A DNA stretch of 64,000 nucleotides from Agrobacterium tumefaciens (GCA_017744915.1 JAGIAH010000005.1:186001-250000), one strand, 5' to 3'. Numbered from the stretch's first letter, positions 1-10,593 are shown. The notes: generated by a model not told the origin, from the letters alone. Made by a program: numbers and translations.

Positions 1-19
1 ACGCCCTCCGCCTCCAACC

Positions 20-715
20 TCAAACCTTCGCCGCCACCACTGTCGTCTCGATGTGATCGACCAGCGCATCCGGCAGCCCAAGACGCCCGGCGAGAAGGTC
101 GAGATAACCGCGTTCCGCGCGTGAATCGGCCTCGATGGCAAGCCGCGAGGCGGTGTAGATTTCCACCTTCTGCTCTTCCGTCCGGGCGGCGGCCACCAGC
201 GCGTCGATGTCGAGCGGATCGGCCAGTTCCTTTTCAAGGAAACGTTCGGCCTCCGTGTCGAGACCGGAGACCTGCACCTTTTCCATGATGCTGGCGCGCT
301 CCTTCTCATCGATATGACCATCTGCCTTGGCGGCGGCGATCATGGCCTGGATGAGCTTCAGCGCGAAATCGTTGGAAAGGGCCGGCGACTGCGGGTGAAA
401 GGCGGAATCGGCGGGCGGGGCAAGAAGCTCCGGCTCGGGTTTCGGCGCGGCTTCCGGCGTCTGTCCGGATTTGTAGTTCTTGTAGGCGAGATAACCGAGG
501 CCGGCGATGGCCGCGACGCCGCCGATGGTGGCGACATTGCCGGCAAGCTTGCGACCCGTCTTGGTGCCCAGAATGGCGGCGGCAAGGGCACCGGCCTTGA
601 GGGGATTGTTTCTGGCGATATCGGCGGCCTGCCCGGCTCTGTCACGGACGCTTCCCGAAAGGCCCGGCACCTGTGAGCCGAGGAATTGTTCAAGAAGCTT
701 CTTGGCGTCGAACAT
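20..715 (-). CDS. DUF533 (YebE-like) inner-membrane protein
   Basis: The 231-residue product fits the DUF533 family (E. coli YebE type), whose function is unknown. An N-terminal segment (MFDAKKLLEQFLG) resembles other family members. A glycine/alanine-rich hydrophobic stretch at about residues 60-80 looks like one membrane helix, followed by a proline-rich linker. The C-terminal half is helical and TerB-like (motif DGHIDEKER). The ATG at 715 is chosen over an in-frame TTG one codon upstream because AGGAG lies six bases before it. The family call is fairly firm; the biochemical role is unknown. Confidence 0.8.
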   Translation of the reverse strand: MFDAKKLLEQFLGSQVPGLSGSVRDRAGQAADIARNNPLKAGALAAAILGTKTGRKLAGNVATIGGVAAIAGLGYLAYKNYKSGQTPEAAPKPEPELLAPPADSAFHPQSPALSNDFALKLIQAMIAAAKADGHIDEKERASIMEKVQVSGLDTEAERFLEKELADPLDIDALVAAARTEEQKVEIYTASRLAIEADSRAERGYLDLLAGRLGLPDALVDHIETTVVAAKV

Positions 716-776
716 CAAAATCTCCTGTAAGGGTCAAATCTACAGGGGAGATAGGAAGCCGTGGGCCGAATACAAA

Positions 777-814
777 TGTCAAACCCGCTCACGCCTTCGT
801 GAACGGGTTTGACA
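777..814 (-). terminator. Hairpin terminator downstream of eda
   Basis: An almost perfect inverted repeat has arms TGTCAAACCCG and CGGGTTTGACA extended by TTCACG/CGTGA around a 4-base loop. On the minus strand it lies just past the eda stop codon and is followed by TTTG. It probably ends eda transcription. Confidence 0.7.
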
Positions 815-823
815 GGACGCAAA

Positions 824-1462
824 TCAGCCGCGCAGCGCAGCTGCTTCCGCGGCAAGCTTGGTGATGCCCGCCCAGTCGCCGGTCGCCACCAGTTCACGCG
901 GGGCAACCCAGGAGCCGCCGACGCAGACGACGTTCGGCAGCGACAGGTAATCATTAGCGTTCTTCAGCGACACGCTGCCGGTCGGGCAGAACACCGTGCC
1001 GGCGAGCGGCGAGGACAGCGCCTTGAGGTAGGGCGCGCCACCGGCCTGTTCGGCCGGGAAGAACTTCAGAACCTTGTAGCCCTCGTCGCGCAGCGCCATG
1101 ACTTCGCTGGCGGTGGCAGCACCCGGAAGCAGCGGCACCTTTGAACCGCGCGCGGCTTCCAGCACGCTTTTATTGATGCCGGGGCTGACGATGAAGGTGG
1201 AGCCCGCCTCGGCCGCCGCTTCGAAATCCTTCGCATTGAGGATGGTGCCGGCACCGACATTGGCGCCTTCCACTTCCGCGGCAACCGCGCGGATGGCATC
1301 GAGTGCGGCCGGCGTGCGCATGGTGATCTCGATTGCCTTCAGGCCGCCTGCGACCAAAGCGCGCGCGAGCGGCACGGCAGATGCGGCATCATCCACGATC
1401 AGCACCGGCACGACCGGCTGAAGCTTGAGGATGGAGAGCAGTTTTTCGGAGTCCTGGGCCAA
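824..1462 (-). CDS. eda: 2-dehydro-3-deoxyphosphogluconate (KDPG) aldolase
   Basis: KDPG aldolase splits 2-keto-3-deoxy-6-phosphogluconate into pyruvate and glyceraldehyde 3-phosphate, the last step of the Entner-Doudoroff pathway. The 212-residue product has the class I KDPG aldolase features: EITMRTP with Glu45, the SPGINKSV segment, and KFFPAEQAGG carrying the Schiff-base lysine (Lys133). The reading frame stays open upstream to an ATG at 1570, but that extension is basic and not family-like. The TTG at 1462 has AAGGAGG about seven bases upstream and gives the usual family length, so I take TTG as the start. It is divergent from the CYTH gene. Confidence 0.93.
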   Translation of the reverse strand: MAQDSEKLLSILKLQPVVPVLIVDDAASAVPLARALVAGGLKAIEITMRTPAALDAIRAVAAEVEGANVGAGTILNAKDFEAAAEAGSTFIVSPGINKSVLEAARGSKVPLLPGAATASEVMALRDEGYKVLKFFPAEQAGGAPYLKALSSPLAGTVFCPTGSVSLKNANDYLSLPNVVCVGGSWVAPRELVATGDWAGITKLAAEAAALRG

Positions 1463-1632
1463 GATGAGCCTCCTTGCGCTATTGAAACGATTGAAATTCC
1501 GTCTACGAATTAGCCTGCCTCGCCTTTCATGTCGAGGCGCACCAGCCGCATTTTTATCCAGAGACTTCAATCAATTCACTTCATAAAAATGTCACACTGC
1601 GCTAGTCTGGCGCACCAGTTTGTGGAGTCAGC

Positions 1633-2121
1633 ATGGCCAAGGAAATCGAACGGAAGTTTCTTGTTGCGGGCGGTGAATGGCGCGATGAAGTGACCCATAG
1701 CATGGCTTTCCGGCAGGCATATGTCGCTTCCATGGAACATCGTTCGGTCCGGGTGAGAATCGTCGATGGGCGGGATGCGACACTGACTATCAAGATCGGC
1801 GCGAGCGCGCTTGTCCGCGACGAATATGAATATTCCATCCCCCTGAAGGACGCGGAAGAGCTGATGGCGAGCGCCGCGGGCGTGGTGATCGAAAAGACGC
1901 GCCACACCGTCGATCATGGCGGTTTCACCTGGGAGATCGATGTTTTCGAGGGCAAATATCGTGGCCTGATCGTGGCCGAAGTGGAAATGGACGACGAAAA
2001 CGCCAATCCGGACCTTCCCTTCTGGCTCGGAAAAGAAGTGACCGGCGACCGCCGCTTTTCCAATCAGTCGCTAGCCATGAACTGTCCGAACGGAGAGCTG
2101 TCGGATGTCCTTCAAAATTGA
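1633..2121 (+). CDS. CYTH domain protein (inorganic triphosphatase family)
   Basis: The 162-residue protein begins with the CYTH signature EIERKFLV (the ExExK metal and phosphate-binding motif) and has alternating charged strands (SVRVRIVDG, TLTIKIG) expected of a triphosphate tunnel enzyme. Known family members hydrolyse tripolyphosphate or thiamine triphosphate, or cyclise ATP. The exact substrate cannot be read here. Its 3' end overlaps the CHAD gene by 17 bases, so the two are probably translationally coupled. GGAG precedes the ATG. Confidence 0.9.
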   Translation: MAKEIERKFLVAGGEWRDEVTHSMAFRQAYVASMEHRSVRVRIVDGRDATLTIKIGASALVRDEYEYSIPLKDAEELMASAAGVVIEKTRHTVDHGGFTWEIDVFEGKYRGLIVAEVEMDDENANPDLPFWLGKEVTGDRRFSNQSLAMNCPNGELSDVLQN

Positions 2122-3013
2122 CCCGAAAAAACCCTTCGGCGAAGAAGTCCGCCGTGTCGGACTGGAACTGATCGACGATACGATCACCATCCTTCGCGAC
2201 CAGCCGGCCGGTTCGCATGAAGCGGTGCACGATGCCCGCAAACGTTTCAAGCGGCTGCGCGCGCTTTACCGCCTCATCCGCAGGGCGACGCCGGATTTCA
2301 GCCGTGATGAAAATGCCCGCTTCCGCGATATTGCCCGTTCTCTCGCCTTCGCGCGCGATGCCACGGCGCTGGTGGAAACGGCGGAATATCTCGAGGCCTT
2401 TGCGCTCTCCGAGACACAGGCGCAGGCGCTGCGCTCGATCACCGCAATGCTGCGCGAGCGCCGCGATTACGCCCTGGAACATGAGGCCGGTCTCGATGAG
2501 GCGATCGCCGCCGCCATTGCCGGCTGCGAAGAGGGGCGCAAGGCGCTCAAGGACCTGTCCCTGCCGGACGAGCTGAAGGACACCGTCCGGCTGCTGCGGA
2601 CAAGCTGGGCCAAACAGAGGAAAAGTGCACTCAAGGCGCTCGCCGATTGCCGTGAGCAGGCCGACGTCGAACATTTCCATGAATTGCGCAAGGCCGGGCA
2701 GGCCTATTGGATGCATCTGGGCCTGATGCGCCGGCTGTGGCCCTCCGCCATGCGCGCCAAACGGGCCGACACCAAGCGGCTGGTCGACATTCTCGGCCAT
2801 GAACACGATCTCTCCATCCTCACCGCCATCGCCGATCGCGAGCCGGAACGCTTCGGCAATGGCGAGCGGCTGGCTCTGCTTCTCGATGCCATCATCGCCC
2901 GGCAGCAGGCGCTGCGCGCCGAAGGCCTTGAACTGGCGGACGAGGTCTTTTCCGAATCCGCCCGCACGGAAAGCCGTATCATCGGCCAGTTGTGGCGGCG
3001 GGCGGCGAAGTAG
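2105..3013 (+). CDS. CHAD domain protein
   Basis: The 302-residue product is a stand-alone CHAD domain: helical, with conserved histidines in the repeats HEAVHDARKRFKRLRALYR and FHELRKAGQAYW. CHAD domains bind polyphosphate through histidine and basic residues. In enterobacteria CYTH and CHAD are often fused in one protein (YgiF type). Here they are separate, overlapping genes, which supports joint action on inorganic polyphosphate or tripolyphosphate. No signal peptide or membrane segment is seen. Confidence 0.88.
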   Translation: MSFKIDPKKPFGEEVRRVGLELIDDTITILRDQPAGSHEAVHDARKRFKRLRALYRLIRRATPDFSRDENARFRDIARSLAFARDATALVETAEYLEAFALSETQAQALRSITAMLRERRDYALEHEAGLDEAIAAAIAGCEEGRKALKDLSLPDELKDTVRLLRTSWAKQRKSALKALADCREQADVEHFHELRKAGQAYWMHLGLMRRLWPSAMRAKRADTKRLVDILGHEHDLSILTAIADREPERFGNGERLALLLDAIIARQQALRAEGLELADEVFSESARTESRIIGQLWRRAAK

Positions 3014-3042
3014 CCCGAACTTCTCACACGGTGCTCACCCAC

Positions 3043-3077
3043 CTTCGTCATTCTGGCTCAAGGCCGGAATGACGAAG
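3043..3077. repeat. Short palindrome related to repeat family A
   Basis: CTTCGTCATTC and GAATGACGAAG arms flank a GGC/GCC core just after the CHAD gene. The sequence resembles one arm of family A (compare 36962-36990). It may act as a terminator, although no T-run follows. Confidence 0.65.
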
Positions 3078-3251
3078 ATGATATGCACTCCGCACAACGG
3101 TGAACTTTAGACTGCGGCGGCCTTTTTGCCCGCACACCACGGCGAAAGCGACCGGGGAACCCGCAAAATCTCCCGATTTGACGATTTTCAAAATAGCGCG
3201 ACCCGCTGATAAATATTGCTTTGCGGCCGCCGTCGCTGTATTTCAGCGGCC

Positions 3252-4196
3252 ATGACCGACACGACCATTCTCCCCCGCCCGGAAGTCTCTGGTGATTTCC
3301 TTGTGGCCGCGCTTTACCATTTCGCCCGCCTGCCGCGGTTCGAGAGCCTGCGTGAGCCGCTGTTCGAGCTTTGCCAGAAAAATGGCGTCAAGGGCACGCT
3401 GCTGCTCGCCGCCGAAGGCATCAACGGTACGATTGCCGGGCCGGATGTGGGCATTCACGCTGTCCTCGCCTTCCTGCGCGCCCAGCCGGAATTCGCCGCA
3501 CTGGAGCACAAGGAAAGCCGCGCCTCGCACATGCCTTTCGTGCGGCTGAAGGTGAAGCTGAAGAAAGAAATCGTCACCATGGGCGTGCCGGATATTGATC
3601 CGAACCGCATCGTCGGCACCTATGTCGACCCGCAGGACTGGAACGCGCTGATCTCCGATCCGGACACCATCGTCATCGACACGCGCAACGATTACGAGAC
3701 CGCCATCGGTGTCTTCAAGGGCGCGGTCGATCCGAAGACGAAGACGTTCCGCGAATTTCCCGACTGGGTGAAGAACAATCCCGGCCTGCACAACAAGCCG
3801 AAGATCGCCATGTATTGCACCGGCGGCATCCGCTGCGAAAAGGCCACGGCCTTCATGAAGGAACAGGGTTTCGACGAGGTTTTCCACCTCAAGGGCGGCA
3901 TCCTGAAATATCTCGAAGAGGTGCCGGAAGAAGAGAGCCTGTGGGAAGGCGCCTGTTTCGTCTTCGATGAGCGCGTCTCGGTGGTGCACGGCCTTGCCGA
4001 AGGCGACCACCAGCTCTGCCACGCCTGCCGCAACCCGATCACGCCGGAAGTGCGCTTGTCTCCCAAATTTGAGGAAGGCGTTTCCTGCCCGAGCTGCTAC
4101 GACGACCGCAGCGAGGAGGACCGCCAGCGGTTCCGCGACCGGCAGCAACAGATCGAACTGGCGAAAAAGCGCGGCGAGCGGCATCTGGGACGGTGA
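3252..4196 (+). CDS. trhO: tRNA uridine(34) hydroxylase, rhodanese family
   Basis: The 314-residue protein matches the YceA/TrhO family, which hydroxylates uridine 34 of certain tRNAs on the way to 5-oxyacetyl-type wobble modifications. An N-terminal acylphosphatase-like part ([16 protein letters not shown]) precedes a rhodanese domain ([11 protein letters not shown]) with the active-site loop CTGGIRCEK, catalytic Cys189 and a second Cys195. The C-terminus has paired cysteines (CHACRN, CPSC) as in long family members. The upstream in-frame start at 3216 adds 12 residues that are not family-like, so the ATG of MTDTT is used. It stands alone between palindromic elements. Confidence 0.92.
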   Translation: MTDTTILPRPEVSGDFLVAALYHFARLPRFESLREPLFELCQKNGVKGTLLLAAEGINGTIAGPDVGIHAVLAFLRAQPEFAALEHKESRASHMPFVRLKVKLKKEIVTMGVPDIDPNRIVGTYVDPQDWNALISDPDTIVIDTRNDYETAIGVFKGAVDPKTKTFREFPDWVKNNPGLHNKPKIAMYCTGGIRCEKATAFMKEQGFDEVFHLKGGILKYLEEVPEEESLWEGACFVFDERVSVVHGLAEGDHQLCHACRNPITPEVRLSPKFEEGVSCPSCYDDRSEEDRQRFRDRQQQIELAKKRGERHLGR

Positions 4197-4223
4197 GCCG
4201 GGGCGGCAGCCCATTTCCTTCCC

Positions 4224-4336
4224 CATCATGCCGGATTAGATCCGGCATCCAGCCACGGCGGGTCTGCGCCGTGAGAGGGGTCTTCAGCGATCAAGGACTT
4301 GATCGCGCTGGCCCCCGATCTAGTCCGGCGTGACGG
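4224..4336. repeat. Intergenic palindromic element, family A copy 1
   Basis: A 113-base element with three stem units: ATGCCGGAT/ATCCGGCAT, CCACGGCG/CGCCGTG, and GCGATCAAG/CTTGATCGC, closing with CCGATCTAGTCCGG and TGACGG. A second copy with the same unit order is at 36962-37076. It fills the gap between trhO and the c-di-GMP gene. Confidence 0.85.
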
Positions 4337-4348
4337 CGTTCAAATCAC

Positions 4349-6553
4349 TCACGCCCCCGCCCGCAGCGCAAACAGCGGCGCATCCTGCCCATCCAGCATG
4401 GCCGTGATCTCTTCCGCCGCAACGGGCTTCGAGAACAGGTAGCCCTGCAATTCATCGCAGCCGCACAGATGCAGGATGGCCGCCTGCTCTTCGGTCTCGA
4501 CGCCTTCGGCCGTCACCGGAATATCGAGCGATTTCGCCAGCGCCACTGTGGCCTGCAGCATTTCCAGCGAGCGTCCGCCCTGCTCCAGCGCCATGATCAG
4601 CGATCGGTCGATCTTCATCCGGTCGAAACCGAAGCGGCGCAGATAACCGACGCTCGCAAAACCCGCGCCGAAATCGTCGAGCGCGATATGCAGGCCGAGC
4701 TGTTTCAGCTTGTCGATCGCCGCACTTGCCCGTTCCGGATGCTGGATGAAATAACCTTCCGTCATTTCCAGCCGCAGCCTTTCAAACGGTGTCTGCGTGG
4801 CCTCGAGAATATCCGCCACTTGGCCGGAAAACGCCGGATTGCGGAACTGTACCGGCGAAATATTTACGGAGAGCTTGATGGAGGGCCATTGCCGCGCCGT
4901 CTCGCAGGCCTTGCGCAGCACCAGAAGGCCGAGCCGGTCGATAAGACCACTGGTTTCGGCAGCGGCGATGAAGATATCCGGCGGCACGAAACCGTAACCC
5001 GGCCTCTGCCAGCGAGCCAGCGCCTCCACGCCGGTGATGCAGCGCGTGGCGGCGCTGACGACCGGCTGATAGACCACCGAAATCTCGTCGTTCAAGATGG
5101 CGGAGCGCAGATCCGCTTCCAGCTGCAGCTTTTCCTCGCGCAGCGCATCCATCTTCAATTCGTAGGCGACATAACGGCCGCGACCGTTCTCCTTGGCCTG
5201 ATACATGGCCATGTCGGCACGCCGCAGCAATTCCTCGCCATCTATATCACCAGCGCGGGAAACCGAGGTGCCGACACTGCAGCCGATGCTCGCCACCCTT
5301 TCACCGATGCTGAAGGGTTCGGTGAAGAGTTCGAGAAGCGCCAGGCAAAGCTTGCGGCCTTCCAGCCAGACGTCATCCCCCTGGATGGCAATGGCGAATT
5401 CATCGCCGCCGAGCCGCGCCAGCACCGCACCTTCCGGCACCAGCACCCTCAGCGCCGCCGCCACGCCCTTGATAAGCCGGTCGCCGGCAGCATGGCCGTA
5501 GGAATCGTTGATCTCCTTGAAACCGTCGAGATCGAGATAAAGCAGCTTGATATCCGTCTTGTCGTGGCGGGCCCTGCCCACCATGCGGTTCAGGCGGGCA
5601 AAGAGCCCGGCGCGGTTGTCGAGCCCGCTCAGCCGGTCGCGCAGCGCCTCTTCCCGCGCTGCCGCCTCATCCGCCTTCAGCCGGTCGAGCGTGGCCGAAC
5701 CGATGATGAGCAGCACCAGGAAAAACGTGCCGGCGATGCCGAGCGCGGTGAAGACGACCGGCCGCGCCTCATGAAAACTGACATCTCCCGGCAGATGCGA
5801 GCGCCAGACGAGCCGGGCCAGCACCTGCCCCAGCGGATTGACGATATCCACATGGTTGGCGGCAGGCCCGTCGCCATATTGCAGTTCCAGACCCTCTATG
5901 ACGTAGTTGCGGGCAAGCTTGTCCACCGTCGCCTGCTTGAGATGACGGGCGAACACCAGATAGCGCCGCTCTGCGCCGACCGACGGCAGCGCCCCGGACT
6001 TCATCCGCACCAGCGCGACACCGGCTGCGGCAATGCCATCGTCGGTTTTGATGAAACCCGTGATCTGCGAGGTGATGCCGGGACGCATGGCCTGCACGCG
6101 CGCGACCATTTCCTTGAGGCCGCCGGCAAAGTAGACATCAGGCCTCCACGTCACGGGCTTGCCGTTCTGATAGGCCATGCGAACCTTGTCATTCTCGTCG
6201 ATGATCACCGCGGTATCGAAAAGATCGTTATTGACCGTCATCTCGCCGTAATTGCTTGCCACCCAGTCGAAACGGTCGGGAGCATAGACATATTCGGCGG
6301 CATCGTCCCAGGCGGCATAGTCGTTCAGCGTCGCACCCAGCTGCTCGCGAAAGGTGACGAGCGCGCCCGCCGTTGTCTCGCGCGAGCGGGCATTGTCGAG
6401 CGAATTGGCCTTTTCGCGGACCTGGCTGAGGGCGGAAAGGACGAGTGCGGTGACGATGAGAAGCACCAGCGCGAAGGTGGACAACACGACGCCGACGGCG
6501 GTTCTGCGCCCGACCGGCAAATAGTCCCCAATGTTGCGCGGCGCAATCCGCAT
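4349..6553 (-). CDS. CHASE4-GGDEF-EAL c-di-GMP signalling protein
   Basis: The 734-residue protein has an N-terminal membrane helix, a periplasmic CHASE4-like sensor (LNDYAAWDDAAEYVYAPD is typical), a second helix near residues 265-290, then GGDEF and EAL domains. The diguanylate cyclase motif is intact (RLGGDEFAIAI) and so is the phosphodiesterase signature (GVEALARW, DDFGAGFAS). The RxxD inhibitory site normally five residues before GGDEF is absent (PEGA there). The protein could make or break c-di-GMP, and the net activity cannot be predicted. I prefer the ATG at 6553, preceded by AAGGGG, over the ATG at 6592, which lacks a ribosome site. Confidence 0.9.
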   Translation of the reverse strand: MRIAPRNIGDYLPVGRRTAVGVVLSTFALVLLIVTALVLSALSQVREKANSLDNARSRETTAGALVTFREQLGATLNDYAAWDDAAEYVYAPDRFDWVASNYGEMTVNNDLFDTAVIIDENDKVRMAYQNGKPVTWRPDVYFAGGLKEMVARVQAMRPGITSQITGFIKTDDGIAAAGVALVRMKSGALPSVGAERRYLVFARHLKQATVDKLARNYVIEGLELQYGDGPAANHVDIVNPLGQVLARLVWRSHLPGDVSFHEARPVVFTALGIAGTFFLVLLIIGSATLDRLKADEAAAREEALRDRLSGLDNRAGLFARLNRMVGRARHDKTDIKLLYLDLDGFKEINDSYGHAAGDRLIKGVAAALRVLVPEGAVLARLGGDEFAIAIQGDDVWLEGRKLCLALLELFTEPFSIGERVASIGCSVGTSVSRAGDIDGEELLRRADMAMYQAKENGRGRYVAYELKMDALREEKLQLEADLRSAILNDEISVVYQPVVSAATRCITGVEALARWQRPGYGFVPPDIFIAAAETSGLIDRLGLLVLRKACETARQWPSIKLSVNISPVQFRNPAFSGQVADILEATQTPFERLRLEMTEGYFIQHPERASAAIDKLKQLGLHIALDDFGAGFASVGYLRRFGFDRMKIDRSLIMALEQGGRSLEMLQATVALAKSLDIPVTAEGVETEEQAAILHLCGCDELQGYLFSKPVAAEEITAMLDGQDAPLFALRAGA

Positions 6554-6730
6554 GAAATCCCCTTCGAAAGCATCATCTTGCGAAGGAAACATTCAGAAGC
6601 CGTTAAGCCGCGCCACAACCCAGACCCGAAAAACAACGGGTATAAAACGACAGTTGGCGCGGGGCCGTGAAAAATTCTTCCATAAAATGGCAGGGGTTTT
6701 TCATGCAGGGCCGATTTACGCCCATCCAGA

Positions 6731-6762
6731 AAACAAAAAACCTCCCCCGCGAACGGGAGAGG
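6731..6762 (-). terminator. Rho-independent terminator of metNIQ
   Basis: On the minus strand the stem CCTCTCCCG/CGGGGGAGG with a TTCG loop is followed by TTTTTTGTTTT, 26 bases past the metQ stop. This is a textbook intrinsic terminator. Confidence 0.9.
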
Positions 6763-6788
6763 TCGTCATTTTTACAGTACGGCGCTTC

Positions 6789-7568
6789 TTACCAGGACGG
6801 AATGACCGTGCCGTTGTACTTCTCCAGAATGAAGGCCTTCACTTCCGGGCTCTGGTAGGATTCCACCAGCGTCTTCACCCACGGCTTGTCCTTGTCCTGC
6901 GCGCGAACGGCGATGACATTCGCATAAGGAGACTTTTCGCTTTCGATGGCGATGGAATCCTTCTTCGGGTTCAGGCCGGCAGCCGTGGCATAGTTGGTGT
7001 TGATCACCGAGGCGTCGGTATCGTCCAGCGAACGCGGCAGCTGGGCGGCGTCAAGCTCGACGATCTGGATGTTCTTCGGGTTTTCGGTGATGTCGGCAGG
7101 CGTTACCTTCAGGCCGGCTTCTTCCTTGACCTTGAGAACACCCTTGGAAGCGAGAACCAGCAGCGCACGGCCGCCATTGGTCGGGTCGTTCGGAATGCCG
7201 ACGGTTGCGCCGTCCTTCAGCTCGTCAAGGCTCTTCACCTTCTTGGAATAAACGCCCATCGGGGTGGTGATGGTGGTGCCGACGCTGACGAGATCGAACT
7301 TGCGGTCAGCGATCTGGTTGTCGAGGTAGGGCTGGTGCTGGAAGGAATTGGCCTGCAGCTCGCCATCATTCAGCGCCTGGTTCGGCACGACATAGTCGGA
7401 GAATTCGATGATGTCGATATCGAGGCCCTTGGCGGCCGCGATCTTCTTCACCTGTTCCATGATCTGCGCGTGCTCGGCGGGGGTGACGCCGATCTTGATG
7501 GTTTCCGCCAGCGCCTGACCGGCGGTGAAGAGAGCGGCGAGCGAAGCCGCGAGGATGAGTTTCTTCAT
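6789..7568 (-). CDS. metQ: Methionine ABC transporter substrate-binding protein
   Basis: The 259-residue protein belongs to the NlpA/MetQ family, which captures D- and L-methionine for the MetNI importer. It starts with a clear signal peptide (MKKLILAASLAALFTAGQALA, cut before ETIKIGV). There is no lipobox cysteine, so unlike the E. coli lipoprotein it is probably a soluble periplasmic protein. Family segments such as GVTPAEHAQIMEQ, FQHQPYLDNQ and GIPNDPTNGGRAL are present. It is the last gene of metN-metI-metQ, with AAGGAG upstream of the ATG and a strong terminator downstream. Confidence 0.93.
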   Translation of the reverse strand: MKKLILAASLAALFTAGQALAETIKIGVTPAEHAQIMEQVKKIAAAKGLDIDIIEFSDYVVPNQALNDGELQANSFQHQPYLDNQIADRKFDLVSVGTTITTPMGVYSKKVKSLDELKDGATVGIPNDPTNGGRALLVLASKGVLKVKEEAGLKVTPADITENPKNIQIVELDAAQLPRSLDDTDASVINTNYATAAGLNPKKDSIAIESEKSPYANVIAVRAQDKDKPWVKTLVESYQSPEVKAFILEKYNGTVIPSW

Positions 7569-7601
7569 GGGTGTCTCCTTGGGTTGTTATTATAAACGCA
7601 G

Positions 7602-9596
<1,995 letters not shown>

Positions 9597-9599
9597 AGA

Positions 9600-9643
9600 G
9601 AGAAAAAATCTACCGCAAAGCCGTGATAACGGCTCTGCGGCAG
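9600..9643 (-). terminator. Rho-independent terminator of the nitroreductase gene
   Basis: On the minus strand the stem CTGCCGCAGAGCCG/CGGCTTTGCGGTAG with loop TTATCA is followed by ATTTTTTCTC, 25 bases after the stop codon. A long stem plus T-run makes a strong terminator. Confidence 0.88.
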
Positions 9644-9668
9644 TGAAGCTTTTGCGAATAGCTTGAAA

Positions 9669-10298
9669 TCAGACGCGGCTGACGAATTCTTCGGCCGGGC
9701 GGCGCACCTTCTTCAGGTTCACCAGCCAGTCGCCTTCCGGCTCACGATAACCGAGCGGCAGGATGGTGACTGAGCGCAGGCCCTTTTCACGCAGGCCGAG
9801 GATTTCATCGAGCTTGGCGGGATCAAAACCTTCCATCGGGGTGGAATCCACGCCCTCGAAGGCGGCCTGTGCCACGGCCATGCCGAAGCCGATATAGGCC
9901 TGGCGGGCGGCGTGTTCGAAATTCACCTGCTGGTCGCGCTGCGGATAGGTGGTAAGCAGCATCTGGCGATAGGCTTCCCAGCCTTCATTCTTGATGCCGC
10001 GTTCTTCATTGACCAGATCGAACATGTGGTTGATTCGCTCTTCGGTGTAATTATCCCATGCCGCAAAGACCAAGAGATGCGAACCATCGGTCACCTGCGC
10101 CTGGTTCCAGGCGATCTCGCGGATCTTGGCGCGCACTTCCGGAACGGTGACGACGATCACTTCGAAGGGCTGCAGGCCGCTGGAGGTGGGGGCAAGCCGC
10201 GCCGCCTCGACAATGCGCTCGACCTTGTCTTCAGACACGGTCTTGGCAGGATCCATTTTCTTGGTGGCATAACGCCAGTTGAGTTTTTCGATAAGCAT
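9669..10298 (-). CDS. Nitroreductase family NAD(P)H oxidoreductase
   Basis: The 209-residue protein is an FMN-dependent nitroreductase of the NfsB/YdgI-like group. It has the N-terminal FMN-binding RYATKKMDP segment, the APTSSGLQPFEVIVV motif that contacts the flavin, and the late GLRSVTILPLGY glycine-rich segment. Such enzymes reduce nitroaromatics, quinones or flavins with NAD(P)H; the physiological substrate is unknown. It is a single gene with its own terminator. Family B copy 1 lies upstream of its promoter. Confidence 0.88.
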   Translation of the reverse strand: MLIEKLNWRYATKKMDPAKTVSEDKVERIVEAARLAPTSSGLQPFEVIVVTVPEVRAKIREIAWNQAQVTDGSHLLVFAAWDNYTEERINHMFDLVNEERGIKNEGWEAYRQMLLTTYPQRDQQVNFEHAARQAYIGFGMAVAQAAFEGVDSTPMEGFDPAKLDEILGLREKGLRSVTILPLGYREPEGDWLVNLKKVRRPAEEFVSRV

Positions 10299-10495
10299 CT
10301 TCGTTTTCCCTGGGAGGACCAGCCCGCCCTGCCCCTTGACCGGCAGAAACGGACGCTACGCCTTCGTAGCCCGTCTCACATAGGAGACGGGACGCCGGGC
10401 GCAAGCAGGCACCGCGAGGTAACCGATAAAAAAGTTGGGAAAACTGATAATAAGGGGAGAGAACTTTTCGACGCACCCGCCGCGCATCCTCGCAA

Positions 10496-10582
10496 CGTCA
10501 TCCTCGGCCCTGTGCCGAGAATCTAATCACGTTGAATAAAATCAGTAGGCAGCAGATCCTCGGGACAAGCCCGAGGATGACG
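10496..10582. repeat. Intergenic palindromic element, family B copy 1
   Basis: An 87-base element with an outer palindrome from CGTCATCCTCGG to CCGAGGATGACG, two GCC/GGC-type hairpins inside, and a conserved AT-rich centre GAATAAAATCA. Matching copies are at 27896-27981 and, inverted, at 39374-39459. Confidence 0.88.
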
Positions 10583-10593
10583 GTGGAGAGGTC

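Noticed and set aside
4469..6670. 733-codon open frame on the plus strand opposite the GGDEF-EAL gene
   Set aside because: It is an antisense shadow of a high-GC gene; the product is rich in Arg, His and Asp with no domain, and the minus-strand protein has intact motifs.
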